DNA of 64,000 nt from Acidianus sp. HS-5 (GCF_021655615.1 NZ_AP025245.1:1302001-1366000); one strand, 5' to 3'. Shown: positions 34,610 through 42,996, numbered from the stretch's first letter. The notes: generated from the sequence alone by a model not told the origin. A program made the numbers and translations.

Positions 34610-36336
34610 ATTATCACCGCCAAGAGAGTTATTATAATAAAAGCGAGAATCATGTAAAAAATGTAATAACTTAATGAACTATTCATGTATGAAGTAGATA
34701 AAATTCTAGAAAACCTCTTATATGCCTTAGCAAGGCTGTACATTGCCTCCCAAAATATATCTGCAGAGAATACTACCTCATTTTCTAAGATTTTGGTTCT
34801 AAGTAGTTTAGCGAGCATCATTCTGATATTATTTGCTAAAGCAAATGATGAATAATGTTCCTCAATTTTTTCTCCGTTATTCCAAATTTCGGTTCTCCTA
34901 ATTTTAGGTTTTCCAAATATTCCGAATGTTATCAAGCTTATTATAAATAAAAGTAATAGTACATATAATGGTGAAATTCCTCCGAACGCCTTCCCATAAT
35001 TTGAGACTATAAGTAAACCTTCCAGCATGCCTAAACATGGTACACCTGTAGTAAATCCTCTGAAGAAAATGTATGAAATTGATCCCAAAAGTAGTATAAT
35101 AATTCCCACTACTAGTGTAATCGAAGCCTTGGCAGAACCTTCAGTTTTCCCTATCTTAAATATTTGAGTATAAGAAATAAATTTAATTAACGCACCTGTA
35201 GCTAATCCTTCACCCATTGCTACTATAGACCCTGAGATTATGGGAATAACAGAGAGGATGGAATGTTCAACATAAGCTAACATAAATAAGCTCTCTAAAA
35301 GCCCCCATGCGGCTACTCCGCCAATATTTGGTAATAATCCAGACATTGAAGATGCAAGCAATATTCCTCCTATTTTACCTCTCAAGGATTTAGTAACCTT
35401 TACGTAAGTTAAGGATTCTCCTTCAACACTACCGGAAATGAAGAATAACCCTGTCTTTGCTATAGAATGAGCTAAAGCAAATACGAGTGATACATCAAGA
35501 GCGAATTGTGATAATACTCCGTTGCTAATTAGATAAACACCTATTCCCGTTAGTATTGAACCGTTGTTCTCTATTGTACTGAAAGCTAGTAAGCCTTTCA
35601 CGTGTTCAGAGACGTAGGCATATAGTGCTCCGAAGAAAATAGAAAAGCCTCCCATTCCTAATAATATAAAGCCAAAGTCTTGAGTTACTATACTTCGTTC
35701 TGTTAAAGATGCAATTTTTACTATACCGTATACTCCCATTAGCGTCATTGTAGCACTTAGTATTGCAGAGGAATTTGCGGGTGCAGATCCATGAGCTATT
35801 GGTAACCATTCCATCACTAAGAAAGGAAATATACCCATTTTTACTATGAATCCAAATGTAGATATTATGAAAGGTAAAGGTGAAGAAAGCTCTGTAAAGT
35901 ATATGTTACCAGTAATAGAATACGAGTAGATGAATGCTGACAATATTAATACAGTGCTCAGTTCTCCAAAAGCCATAAAAGTAAACGCTGGATAGTCTAT
36001 TTTCTTATTTAGTCCTATTATAGCATATGCAGGTATTGACATAATTTCCCAGCCTGCTAGAAATTCTATGTAATTATTAGAAATTAGTACGATATACATT
36101 CCTAGAATTGAAGTTATGAAAAGTGGAGAAAACCATTTACCGTAATTGTCGTAAAATATTGAGAAAGCTGAAGAAAGTAGCCATACTATTCCGGCTATAA
36201 GGAAGAATATGCAGTGTAATCCTTGGTATATTATGAGTGCCGACGCTATTCCTAGTGAGGAATATCCTATTTTTCTATTAAGTAGTGAAATTATTATAGA
36301 TACTAATAATAAAAATAAAATGAGTAGCTGGAGCAT
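34606..36336 (-). CDS. NuoN/HyfB-like proton-translocating antiporter subunit of the Ehr-type complex
   Basis: From ATG 36336 (AGGTGAT at 36341-36347 is its Shine-Dalgarno) the protein is 576 residues with about 15 helices. It belongs to the Mrp/complex I antiporter family: MGIFPFLVMEWLPIAHGSAPANSSAILSATMTLMGVYGIVK contains the H-bearing TM7-TM8 region, with conserved Lys at G-K, and LVFALAHSIAKTGLFFISGSVEG carries the TM8-helix channel motif. It would conduct H+ (or Na+). The C-terminal extension resembles the HyfB tail after the core 14 helices. The gene follows the small subunit at a distance of one base. Confidence 0.88.
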   Translation of the reverse strand: MLQLLILFLLLVSIIISLLNRKIGYSSLGIASALIIYQGLHCIFFLIAGIVWLLSSAFSIFYDNYGKWFSPLFITSILGMYIVLISNNYIEFLAGWEIMSIPAYAIIGLNKKIDYPAFTFMAFGELSTVLILSAFIYSYSITGNIYFTELSSPLPFIISTFGFIVKMGIFPFLVMEWLPIAHGSAPANSSAILSATMTLMGVYGIVKIASLTERSIVTQDFGFILLGMGGFSIFFGALYAYVSEHVKGLLAFSTIENNGSILTGIGVYLISNGVLSQFALDVSLVFALAHSIAKTGLFFISGSVEGESLTYVKVTKSLRGKIGGILLASSMSGLLPNIGGVAAWGLLESLFMLAYVEHSILSVIPIISGSIVAMGEGLATGALIKFISYTQIFKIGKTEGSAKASITLVVGIIILLLGSISYIFFRGFTTGVPCLGMLEGLLIVSNYGKAFGGISPLYVLLLLFIISLITFGIFGKPKIRRTEIWNNGEKIEEHYSSFALANNIRMMLAKLLRTKILENEVVFSADIFWEAMYSLAKAYKRFSRILSTSYMNSSLSYYIFYMILAFIIITLLAVII

Positions 36337-36337
36337 T

Positions 36338-36946
36338 TTAATCACCTTTTGCTTCCATTAATGCCTTAAGTATGGTGTAAGGATTTGGAGGGCATCCTGC
36401 TATTTTAACGTCGCCCTTTATCTCTGGAGGTAAGCCTAATAGCCCGCCGGAAATTGCACATGTACCCAGAAGAATTACTAACTTAGGCTCTGGTATGGCT
36501 TCATATGCTCTCATAAGTGCTTCTCTCATTCCTTCGGTCATTATCCCCATTACTAAGAGCGCGTCTGCATGCCTAGGAGTGTTTGTAAAGAATATTCCAA
36601 ACCTACTCATGTCGTATTGTGGGGAAGTCAATAACTTGAGTTCTAAATTACATCCTCCGCAAGTTCCTACATCTATTGGATAAATATAAAAAGACCTCTT
36701 GAAAGTTGTGTTGTTCTTTTCAACACCAAATATGTTAACGTTGCCAGTCGGTTTATATTCTGGGAAACATCTCCTACAGAATATGCACTTTTCTTTTTCC
36801 CAACCGTTGTCTATCGCATTAGTGGGGCAATCAACTTTTCCTTCTCCCTTTAATTCGGTACTCCAAGGTGCTACATCTAAAGGTTCTTCCTTTGGGAATT
36901 TTTCAGTTTTGATTCCTCTTTTTATTCCTTTTAAGAACCAGCTCAT
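36338..36946 (-). CDS. NuoB/HyfI-like small subunit fused to an N-terminal ferredoxin domain
   Basis: The 202-residue protein combines two iron-sulfur units. The N-terminal part has CPTNAI followed by CIFCRRC, the four ligands for one [4Fe-4S] cluster (a half ferredoxin). The C-terminal part is the NuoB-type small subunit with CGGCNLE, GTCAISGG and GCPPNPYTIL, enough Cys for the proximal N2-like cluster. Hydrogenase-4 complexes use a separate ferredoxin-like subunit; here it is fused. Electrons would pass from an unknown donor through these clusters. Start overlaps the large subunit's stop (ATGA). Confidence 0.85.
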   Translation of the reverse strand: MSWFLKGIKRGIKTEKFPKEEPLDVAPWSTELKGEGKVDCPTNAIDNGWEKEKCIFCRRCFPEYKPTGNVNIFGVEKNNTTFKRSFYIYPIDVGTCGGCNLELKLLTSPQYDMSRFGIFFTNTPRHADALLVMGIMTEGMREALMRAYEAIPEPKLVILLGTCAISGGLLGLPPEIKGDVKIAGCPPNPYTILKALMEAKGD

Positions 36947-38073
36947 TCAAACTTCACCCCTACTTCTGAGATCCATATTCCAAAGCTTTCCCAGTTGAAA
37001 GGCAAATCTGTAAAAATATTTTTAACCATAGATTTAGAAAAAATTTTAATATTTATAGAAGAAGGTGATAATAAATATACTTCTTTAACTTTTCCATCAT
37101 TTACTTCAACATAATATGCAAGGTCTCCAGAAGGACTTTCAACTCTTCCTATGGCTTTACCTTCTCTTTTCATTATACCGTAGTTCGCCTTTTTCAGACT
37201 TATTTTAGCTAATAGGCTTAGAGATTCTAGAATTTCATTTCCCCTTACTATGAACCTACCAAAAGCGTCTGCAGAATCGTAAGTTGATATTTTAAAATCT
37301 AGGTCTCTGTAAGGTAATCCTACTTCTTCTTTTCTAGCATCATATTCAAGGTTTGCAGCCCTTGCAGCGGGCCCTATGCTCTCTTCATCTTTAATGACCC
37401 CATTTCCTTGCAGTCTATCTATGAATGTTCTACTCTCTATTAAAGAGTTGAATAACTCACTGAACTCTTTTTCTATAAATTCTAGTCCTTCTATTTTTCC
37501 TTCTTCTAAGTTAATTCCTCCGTAATAATTAACACCAAAAAAATATCTATGTCCGAAGTACTTCCCTATTATTCTATTAACCTTCTCTATTAGCCATAAT
37601 AATGAATTTGTAGGTACTTGAAATCCAGCAGATTCAGTAAGCCTCTCAATTACCAATAAGTTATTCCTTATTCTCTCAAGCTCAATCTCTGCTATTCTAT
37701 CCAGCAGTAGTTCGTAAGGTACTTCAATCCCAATTGCTTTTTCTACAGCTAATAGGAAAGCTATAGAATGAGAAGCCGCAAAGGAAGCGTTTATTCTCTC
37801 TATATAGAGTAAAGTGTCGTTTATATCCTTATCTTTTATCTTAATTACCCTGGACTTATAGTAAGGGTTAACTGTAACTCTTCTGATGTATTCTCCGAAT
37901 GTTATAATATCAAGCCTCACAGATTCCATTAATCCGCCAGTACTTGGACCATAAACGAAGTCAAATGAACCGTAAGCTGGTGCGTAGTTATCTTTCTCTT
38001 CGCTTTCTTCACATTCTGTGTAACCATCACTATATAAGCAGAATTTACCCAGTTTACCTATTTTTCTCCTCAT
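36943..38073 (-). CDS. NuoD/HyfG-like large subunit without NiFe ligands
   Basis: From ATG 38073 (ATGA overlap with the gene before, GGTGG Shine-Dalgarno) the protein is 376 residues. The fold markers of a group 4 hydrogenase or complex I 49-kDa subunit are present: IERxxASFAASHSIAFLLAVEKAIG (residues 91-115), ERIRNNLLVIERL and IGPAARAANLEYDARKEEVG. The N-terminal RICGIC is replaced by RINASF (N95, F98), and no DPCxxC is found at the C-terminus (NWESFGIW instead), so no NiFe centre can form. There is also no NuoC-type domain. This matches Ehr-type (energy-converting hydrogenase-related) complexes. Confidence 0.85.
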   Translation of the reverse strand: MRRKIGKLGKFCLYSDGYTECEESEEKDNYAPAYGSFDFVYGPSTGGLMESVRLDIITFGEYIRRVTVNPYYKSRVIKIKDKDINDTLLYIERINASFAASHSIAFLLAVEKAIGIEVPYELLLDRIAEIELERIRNNLLVIERLTESAGFQVPTNSLLWLIEKVNRIIGKYFGHRYFFGVNYYGGINLEEGKIEGLEFIEKEFSELFNSLIESRTFIDRLQGNGVIKDEESIGPAARAANLEYDARKEEVGLPYRDLDFKISTYDSADAFGRFIVRGNEILESLSLLAKISLKKANYGIMKREGKAIGRVESPSGDLAYYVEVNDGKVKEVYLLSPSSINIKIFSKSMVKNIFTDLPFNWESFGIWISEVGVKFE

Positions 38074-39377
38074 AAAGACCACCAGATTATGATAAATATT
38101 CCTATAGCTAGTGATATAATTGCTGAAATTAAAGATATAATACCCAAGGTACTATTTTCATTTAGAGGTTCTTTTTCTCCTTTGAACGTCATTTTACTTA
38201 CGTGATAATTAACTGAAATGAAGGCAGTAGATAATGCAATTAAGATTATAATGAATTCGATTATGCACTTTCTTACCAAAGATGATAATATGAGAAACTC
38301 ACCTATAAAAGTCCCAAAAGGAGGAGTTCCGGTCACAGCGAGAGAGGATAGTAAAAGCGAATAAGATGCAAATTTGCTTTTCCATAAACCGTACTCTTCT
38401 ATTCTCTTGCTTTCATAAGTTTTAATTAGAAGTCCGCTTGAGTAAAAAGCTCCAGCTTTACCGAATGCATGGGAAATCAACAAGATAACTGCTCCAAGAA
38501 TTTGTCCGCTCGCTAATCCTAGTAATGCTAGGTTAATGTTTTCTATAGTTGAATAAGCAAAGAGTCTCTTGAAGAAAACTTGGCTAGCCATACTTATTGA
38601 TGCAATAACTATGGAAATTGTAGAAATCCAAGAGTATAACGTAAAAATTGGGCATATTTCGTAAAATTGGTAAAGAACGTATAAAGCTACTGGCAATAAG
38701 ACGCCGGAGAACATTGCACTTATTGGTGCAGGCGCTTCACTGTGTGCGTCAGGTAACCAAGTATTTACTGGAAATACACCTACCTTTGTACCGAAACCGA
38801 CTAAGGCTATTGCTGATGCAATTCTTAACGTTAATGATGGTGAATGGTTCATTATTAGGTATGAAACTGTTAAGGAATGCGTGCTGTAGTATACTAGAAT
38901 AATTGAGATGAATGCAAATGTAACTCCTGCAGAGACTATTATTGTATACCTCCAACCTACTTCCATTGCGGTGTCTGTACCTTCAGTTATTACTAAGAGT
39001 ATTGTGGATATTGTTGTAGCTTCAATTCCTACCCACATTAAGCCTAAGTTGTTTATTACTAAAGCGAAAAACATTGAGGATGCAAAGAAGTTCAGTAGCA
39101 AAAAGTAAGTTCTTTCGCTTATTTTTGTCTTTTCTCCATTTAGATAACTTATAGAGAATAGGGTAGATAATAGATATATTGAAGATACCATCAATACGAA
39201 GTACCAAGTAAATTCGGTAACGTAAAAAGTACACGTTATAGGTACATCCTTGAGGAGTAATAGTGAAATTATTACTTCAGTGATTCCTGAGATTATTGTT
39301 GAGTATTTAATACCTTTGAAGAAGAGTAAACTAGCTAACAACGGAGTTATTATTAAACTGAGTATTAGAGCGTTCAT
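38070..39377 (-). CDS. NuoL/M (HyfF/HyfB)-like antiporter subunit, first gene of the Ehr-type operon
   Basis: ATG 39377 is preferred to an in-frame ATG at 39413 because an AGGTGA Shine-Dalgarno lies at 39385-39390, seven bases before it, and the 12 extra residues would come from the riboswitch. The protein is then 435 residues with about 14 helices. Antiporter motifs are MWVGIEATTISTILLV (Glu in TM5), GTKVGVFPVNTWLPDAHSEAPAPISAMFSGVLLPV (Lys and His region) and ISHAFGKAGAFYSSG. It lies in the proton-translocating arm. This gene is probably the regulated target of the fluoride riboswitch. Confidence 0.86.
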   Translation of the reverse strand: MNALILSLIITPLLASLLFFKGIKYSTIISGITEVIISLLLLKDVPITCTFYVTEFTWYFVLMVSSIYLLSTLFSISYLNGEKTKISERTYFLLLNFFASSMFFALVINNLGLMWVGIEATTISTILLVITEGTDTAMEVGWRYTIIVSAGVTFAFISIILVYYSTHSLTVSYLIMNHSPSLTLRIASAIALVGFGTKVGVFPVNTWLPDAHSEAPAPISAMFSGVLLPVALYVLYQFYEICPIFTLYSWISTISIVIASISMASQVFFKRLFAYSTIENINLALLGLASGQILGAVILLISHAFGKAGAFYSSGLLIKTYESKRIEEYGLWKSKFASYSLLLSSLAVTGTPPFGTFIGEFLILSSLVRKCIIEFIIILIALSTAFISVNYHVSKMTFKGEKEPLNENSTLGIISLISAIISLAIGIFIIIWWSL

Positions 39378-39384
39378 GGGCTTT

Positions 39385-39407
39385 TCACCTATCTCTTTAG
39401 AGATAGG
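39385..39407 (-). promoter_or_regulatory. Hairpin sequestering the Shine-Dalgarno (riboswitch expression platform)
   Basis: On the minus strand CCTATCTC (39407-39400) pairs perfectly with GAGATAGG (39395-39388) around a TAAA loop. The 3' arm includes the first bases of the AGGTGA Shine-Dalgarno (39390-39385). The 5' arm starts with the last two nucleotides of the aptamer's P1 stem and its conserved CTAT, so the two folds exclude each other. Fluoride-stabilised aptamer folding should free the ribosome-binding site. Confidence 0.7.
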
Positions 39408-39470
39408 CGTCATCAGCCCTCATGAAATCGGGCGGTTTAGGGAAAATCCCCAGGGAGACGCCATTCCCTA
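39403..39470 (-). promoter_or_regulatory. Fluoride riboswitch (crcB motif) aptamer
   Basis: The minus strand reads as a crcB/fluoride aptamer. AGGGA (39469-39465) pairs with TCCCT (39456-39452) as the pseudoknot. P1 is GGCGTC (39462-39457) with GACGCC (39411-39406), an optional hairpin GGGA-TTT-TCCC follows, then the conserved AAACCGCC. P3 is GCCC (39433-39430) with GGGC (39419-39416), followed by the conserved TGATGACGCCTAT. This reproduces the family consensus nearly base for base, and the block is GC-rich in an AT-rich genome. It sits in the 5' leader of the Ehr-type operon; a TATA at 39521-39530 (minus) predicts transcription start near 39500. Confidence 0.9.
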
Positions 39471-39520
39471 GCTTCACTAATCGGCCATAGAGATTAATTT
39501 TAGGCTAACTTAAAAGTTTT

Positions 39521-39530
39521 ATTTATATAA
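39521..39530 (-). promoter_or_regulatory. TATA box of the Ehr-type operon
   Basis: TTATATAAAT on the minus strand, centred near 39526, predicts a start near 39500. The leader would be about 120 bases and contain the entire riboswitch. Confidence 0.5.
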
Positions 39531-39614
39531 AATTGTTTGAAAGAAAGTTTCAATAGGCTACACTCTCGGGAATTAACAAAAATAATTTAAACTATTCCAT
39601 ATTGTATAAACAAT

Positions 39615-40301
39615 ATGGAACCGAATAGCTTTTCATCAAACAGTTAAAAAGCGATAGCTTCCCAATTTACCAGATTCCTCTTAGATGCATACGATTTAAC
39701 TATGATTTTAACAATTGCTCCAGTAATTGCCACTGTCCTCTTTCCTCCATCGTCTTCATTAATTGGTGTGTTCACAGTAATACTTGCATACTCTTTAACT
39801 ATAATATTTAGGCCTTTGGGCTCAGCAATTTTTGGGCATCTAGGAGATAAAATAGGCAGAAAAGGAGACTTAATAATTACAATTCTAGGGCTGGGGATTT
39901 CCAGTGCGTTAACATCTGCACTTCCTACTTATGCTGCGGTAGGGATATTGTCTTTCATCTTATTCGTTCTCATTAGGATAGCTGTAGGAGTATTCGCAGG
40001 TGGAGAATACGCTGCAGGGCACCCGTTTGCAATGGAGTGGACTCCGTTCAAATGGAGGGGTTTAATTAGCGGTTTAGTTCAAGGGGGATTCTCATTTGGT
40101 GCCGCATTAGCTGCAATAGTTGAAGGAGCTTTTATTGCACTCTTTGGAGTAAAGGCTTTAGACGTCTATGCTTGGAGGTACTTATTCCTAACTTCTCTAG
40201 TGCCTGCGTTTATTGCGTTAGCTATTAGGCTTACAATGAAAGAAACTCCTGTATTTGAGGATGTTAGAGCTAAAAAACAATTAGGAAGGCTCCATTCTTA
40301 G
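39615..40301 (+). pseudogene. MFS transporter, N-terminal half with early stop
   Basis: From ATG 39615 the frame reads MEPNSFSSNS, then TAA (39645), then continues in the same frame KAIASQFTRFLLDAYDLTMILTIAPVI and onward through about six membrane segments, with the MFS motif GHLGDKIGRKGD and VGVFAGGEYAAGHPFAMEW (MHS-type metabolite:H+ symporter pattern). It stops at 40301, shortly before an IS200/605-type element; only the first half of a 12-helix protein remains. A possible C-terminal tail lies beyond the IS at 41632. Short inverted arms ATTGT/ACAAT (39601-39614) precede the ATG. Restart at ATG 39702 is possible but would not give a functional transporter. Confidence 0.75.
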
Positions 40302-40314
40302 ATTTATTCTAATG

Positions 40315-41631
40315 GGGGTTCAAAGGGGGCGGAAGACCCCATCCGTGGGGATGGATAGCCCCCTTTGTAGTAAAAGATAAATATTCAGCTCTTCGAACAA
40401 TCTATTAATGTCTGACGTAGGGTTACGCTTCAGAGCGTACACAGACGAACAAACGTTGAGGGCGTTAAAAGCCCAGTTGAAGTTAGTGTGTGAAGTGTAC
40501 AACACCTTACGCTGGGCAGATTCATATTTCTATTGAAGAGACGGGAAAGGATTAAATAAGACTGAGTTGAGGCAACTTGCCCTCGACTTGAGGAAACAGG
40601 ATAAACAATACCAACAAATCTATTCCCAAACAGTGCAAGAGATTGCAGACAGATTCTACGACGCTAGAAAGAGGTTCTTCGATGGTTTAGCACGTTACCC
40701 AAAGGAAAAGAAACTTCATAAGTGGTACTCCTTAGTCTACCCTCAATCAGGTTGGAAAGTACTGAAAGTGAGAGAAATAAGAACAAAGAGTAAGAAAAAC
40801 AAGAAGAAAATGTTCACGCTACGGTTATCAAATCTAGGAGTCTTTCACGTTATCGTGCATAGGGACTTCCCGCTGGACAAGGTAAAGAGGGTCGTAGTCA
40901 AATTAATGCCATCAGGGAGAATATACATTACCTTCATTGTCGATCAGGAGTTTCCTCAACTCCCCAAGACAAACAAAGTAGTTACTGTTGACGTCAATAT
41001 AGAGAAACTTCTTACTACCTCTGACGGGGAATACGTGCCAAACGTAAGACCCTACGAGAAGGCGCTCAACAAGACTAGGAGACTTCATCAATCTCTATCG
41101 AGGAAGAAGTTTCTTTCAAAGAACTGGTTTAAGGCTAAGACTAAGCTAGCTAAGGCTTACGAGCACATGAAGAATCTTAGGATAGACATGTTCATGAAGT
41201 TGGGTAAGTATTTTGCTGAGCATTATGATGTGCTCGTAATGGAGGACATTAACGTTAGGCAACTTGTTGGTAAATCTCTAAGGTCTATGAGGAGGAGGCT
41301 TCATGACGTTGCTTTTCATGAGTTTAGGAGTATCATGGGATATCAGTTTGGGAAGTATGGTAAGGAGGTTCGTTTTGCTAATCCTGCTTTCACGTCTATG
41401 ACTTGTGCTAGGTATGGTTATGTTAGGAGGGATCTAACTTTGGTGGATCGTGTGTTTTCGTGTCCTAAGTGTGGTTGGACTGTAGATAGGGATTATAATG
41501 CGACAATTAACATTTTGTATAGATCGGGGTTAGAACGACCCTTAGTGCTTGTGGAGCTGAGACCTCTACCGTTGGCAAGCCTCGGCTTTGACGCAGGAAG
41601 CCCTGTCCGTTAGGGCAGGGTAGTTCACCTA
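40315..41631 (+). mobile_element. IS200/IS605-family element (TnpB-only)
   Basis: The element contains tnpB only, no tnpA. At the left end, AAAGGGGG (40322-40329) pairs with CCCCCTTT (40359-40366) around an inner CCCC/GGGG hairpin (40337-40350). At the right end, CCCTGTCC (41601-41608) pairs with GGGCAGGG (41613-41620) and overlaps the tnpB stop, which is the usual location of the omega-RNA 3' structure. Exact borders are estimated from hairpins and the flanking MFS sequence. It sits within a disrupted MFS gene and would depend on TnpA in trans. Confidence 0.75.
40408..41613 (+). pseudogene. tnpB: TnpB (RNA-guided nuclease family) with in-frame stop and damaged zinc ribbon
   Basis: Reading from ATG 40408 (MSDVGLRFRAYTDEQTLRAL) gives 401 codons, normal for Sulfolobales TnpB, but codon 43 is TGA (40534-40536) inside YFY-stop-RDGKGLNKTEL. 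The RuvC residues are kept: D in VTVDVNIEK, E in VLVMEDINVRQLVGKS, D in DRDYNATINIL. The zinc ribbon reads TCARYGYV...SCPKCGW, so the second Cys (normally CARCGYV) is Tyr. Translation from an internal TTG at 40567 would lose the N-terminus. Both lesions suggest a decayed gene, though the RNA-coding end may still be transcribed. Confidence 0.85.
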
Positions 41632-41694
41632 GGACCTGAAACCTTAGGGACTAGGTTAACTGAGTCTGCAGAAAATAAGGTTAGTCCTAATTAG
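41632..41694 (+). pseudogene. Possible 3' tail of the disrupted MFS gene
   Basis: Immediately after the IS right end the frame GPETLGTRLTESAENKVSPN then stop resembles the cytoplasmic end of MFS transporters (consensus PETKGR...). If it belongs to the gene starting at 39615, about half the coding sequence between the IS ends was lost, so insertion was followed by deletion. The stretch is short, so the call is tentative. Confidence 0.5.
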
Positions 41695-42406
41695 ATAAAA
41701 CGTCTCCTAGATTAGCGGAGTAAACTGACACCTTGAATTTTCCTTTAAGATTTTTTAAATCGTCTTCTGAATAGCTTTCTTTTCCTTCATAATTTATATA
41801 AATACCTCTAAATTCTCCATTTATGAAAACTAGTCTGAAAACTCCGTCACCGTAACCCGTAATGTAAAGTACTGCAGGCTGTGGAAAAATTGAGGAAATT
41901 ATTTCCTCAATTGTTGATACTAAATCTGTGGTGCAAACGTCTTTTTCTAAGAGTAACTTAGATTTAGCTACAATTTTAGTTATAAACGAAACACCCTTAA
42001 GTTTATCTGAAAGCATAATATTTTCCATTCTATTTTTATAACCAATATAATCTAGAGATAGCCTTTCCTTAATATTCTTATTTATTTCATCTGCGATTTT
42101 TCCAAAGTTCTTTTCATATGCCCCTTCATAATATACTCTAAAGAAAGGTTCATCATCAAGTATAATGTAGATCCTAAGGGTATTCTCATCGTTAATAAAA
42201 TTGAATTGGAAGAAGTTTTTATCTATTTTCGTATAATAATTCAGCTTTAGTCTTTTCTTAAAAATCCCAGGATTAAGTTCAATGATTAATGTATTGTCAC
42301 TTTTAATTGCAGAAGGTATGCATTCTATTACATTATCTAAATCGCTAAACCAAGACTTTAAGAATTCCTTGTCCATTATGGGCAGCTTGCTTATTTTTGA
42401 AATCAT
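41687..42406 (-). CDS. Protein of unknown function
   Basis: A 239-residue soluble, mixed alpha/beta protein (MISKISKLPIMDKEFLKSWFSDLDNVIECIPSAI) with no recognised motif. The C-terminal half (TIEEIISSIFPQPAVLYITGYGDGVFRLVFINGEFRGIYINYEGKESY) suggests a small sensing or cofactor-binding domain. Its 3' end overlaps the possible MFS tail by a few bases, so the IS/MFS rearrangement reached its boundary. It has its own promoter region at 42407-42616, shared divergently with the DsrE-like gene. Confidence 0.5.
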   Translation of the reverse strand: MISKISKLPIMDKEFLKSWFSDLDNVIECIPSAIKSDNTLIIELNPGIFKKRLKLNYYTKIDKNFFQFNFINDENTLRIYIILDDEPFFRVYYEGAYEKNFGKIADEINKNIKERLSLDYIGYKNRMENIMLSDKLKGVSFITKIVAKSKLLLEKDVCTTDLVSTIEEIISSIFPQPAVLYITGYGDGVFRLVFINGEFRGIYINYEGKESYSEDDLKNLKGKFKVSVYSANLGDVLSN

Positions 42407-42616
42407 TTTTGTAAAGATAAGTAAGTTAGCTAATTAGATTTTTCTATATAAGTCCTATCTACGTTTACATAAATTAAGTTAAAATAATATTGTAATTATT
42501 AATTTGCCATAACACGACTTAAGTGGATATACCATAGATGTTTTTGCTTATTACTCAAATTATTATGTTAAAGTCCGTTAACAAACTTTAAATTCTCCTA
42601 TGAAAGAGATTAACTC

Positions 42617-42961
42617 ATGGCTAAAAACATTGTTGTAATGATAAATTCTGGTAAAGATCAAAAAGCTAAGATACTAACTGGATTAACTTTAGCACTAGTA
42701 GGAGAGCAAAAGCATCTATTTGATGATGTTCAAGTTATGTTCTTTGGTCCTAGCGAACAATTAATAGCTGAAAAAGATCCCGACATCATGAATATGCTAA
42801 ACCAACTTGTGAGTCTAGAAAAAGTTTATGCTTGTCAACTGGTAGGAGATAGTATGAATATTACAGATAAACTGAAAGAAGTTCAAGGATTAACTGTAAC
42901 TTTAGTAGGTCCAGTTATTGCAGATTTTGTAGCTAAGGGATATGAGATACTCAACTTTTAG
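42617..42961 (+). CDS. DsrE/F-like small protein
   Basis: The 114-residue protein has the Rossmann-like DsrE fold: NIVVMINSGKDQKAKILTGLTLALVGEQ, DDVQVMFFGPSEQLIAEKD, VYACQLVGDSMNITDKL, TVTLVGPVIADFVAKGYEIL. It has one Cys (in VYACQL), a possible sulfur-carrier position. Sulfolobales use several DsrE/TusA-type carriers in sulfur and thiosulfate metabolism, but this subgroup's role is not settled. An SQR-like flavoprotein is in the same region (47898). Leaderless start likely. Confidence 0.7.
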   Translation: MAKNIVVMINSGKDQKAKILTGLTLALVGEQKHLFDDVQVMFFGPSEQLIAEKDPDIMNMLNQLVSLEKVYACQLVGDSMNITDKLKEVQGLTVTLVGPVIADFVAKGYEILNF

Positions 42962-42996
42962 AAAAATTTTAGATAAAGGTCGCTTTTTATTCTTAT

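Noticed and set aside
36338..38073. NiFe hydrogenase activity for the large and small subunits
   Set aside because: All four NiFe cysteine ligands of the large subunit are absent, so only an Ehr-type role is supported.
40534..40536. TGA in tnpB, and likewise 43652-43654 in the retropepsin-like gene, as selenocysteine or recoding sites
   Set aside because: No SECIS-like structure is seen and Sulfolobales are not known to use selenocysteine; both sites fit simple nonsense mutation.
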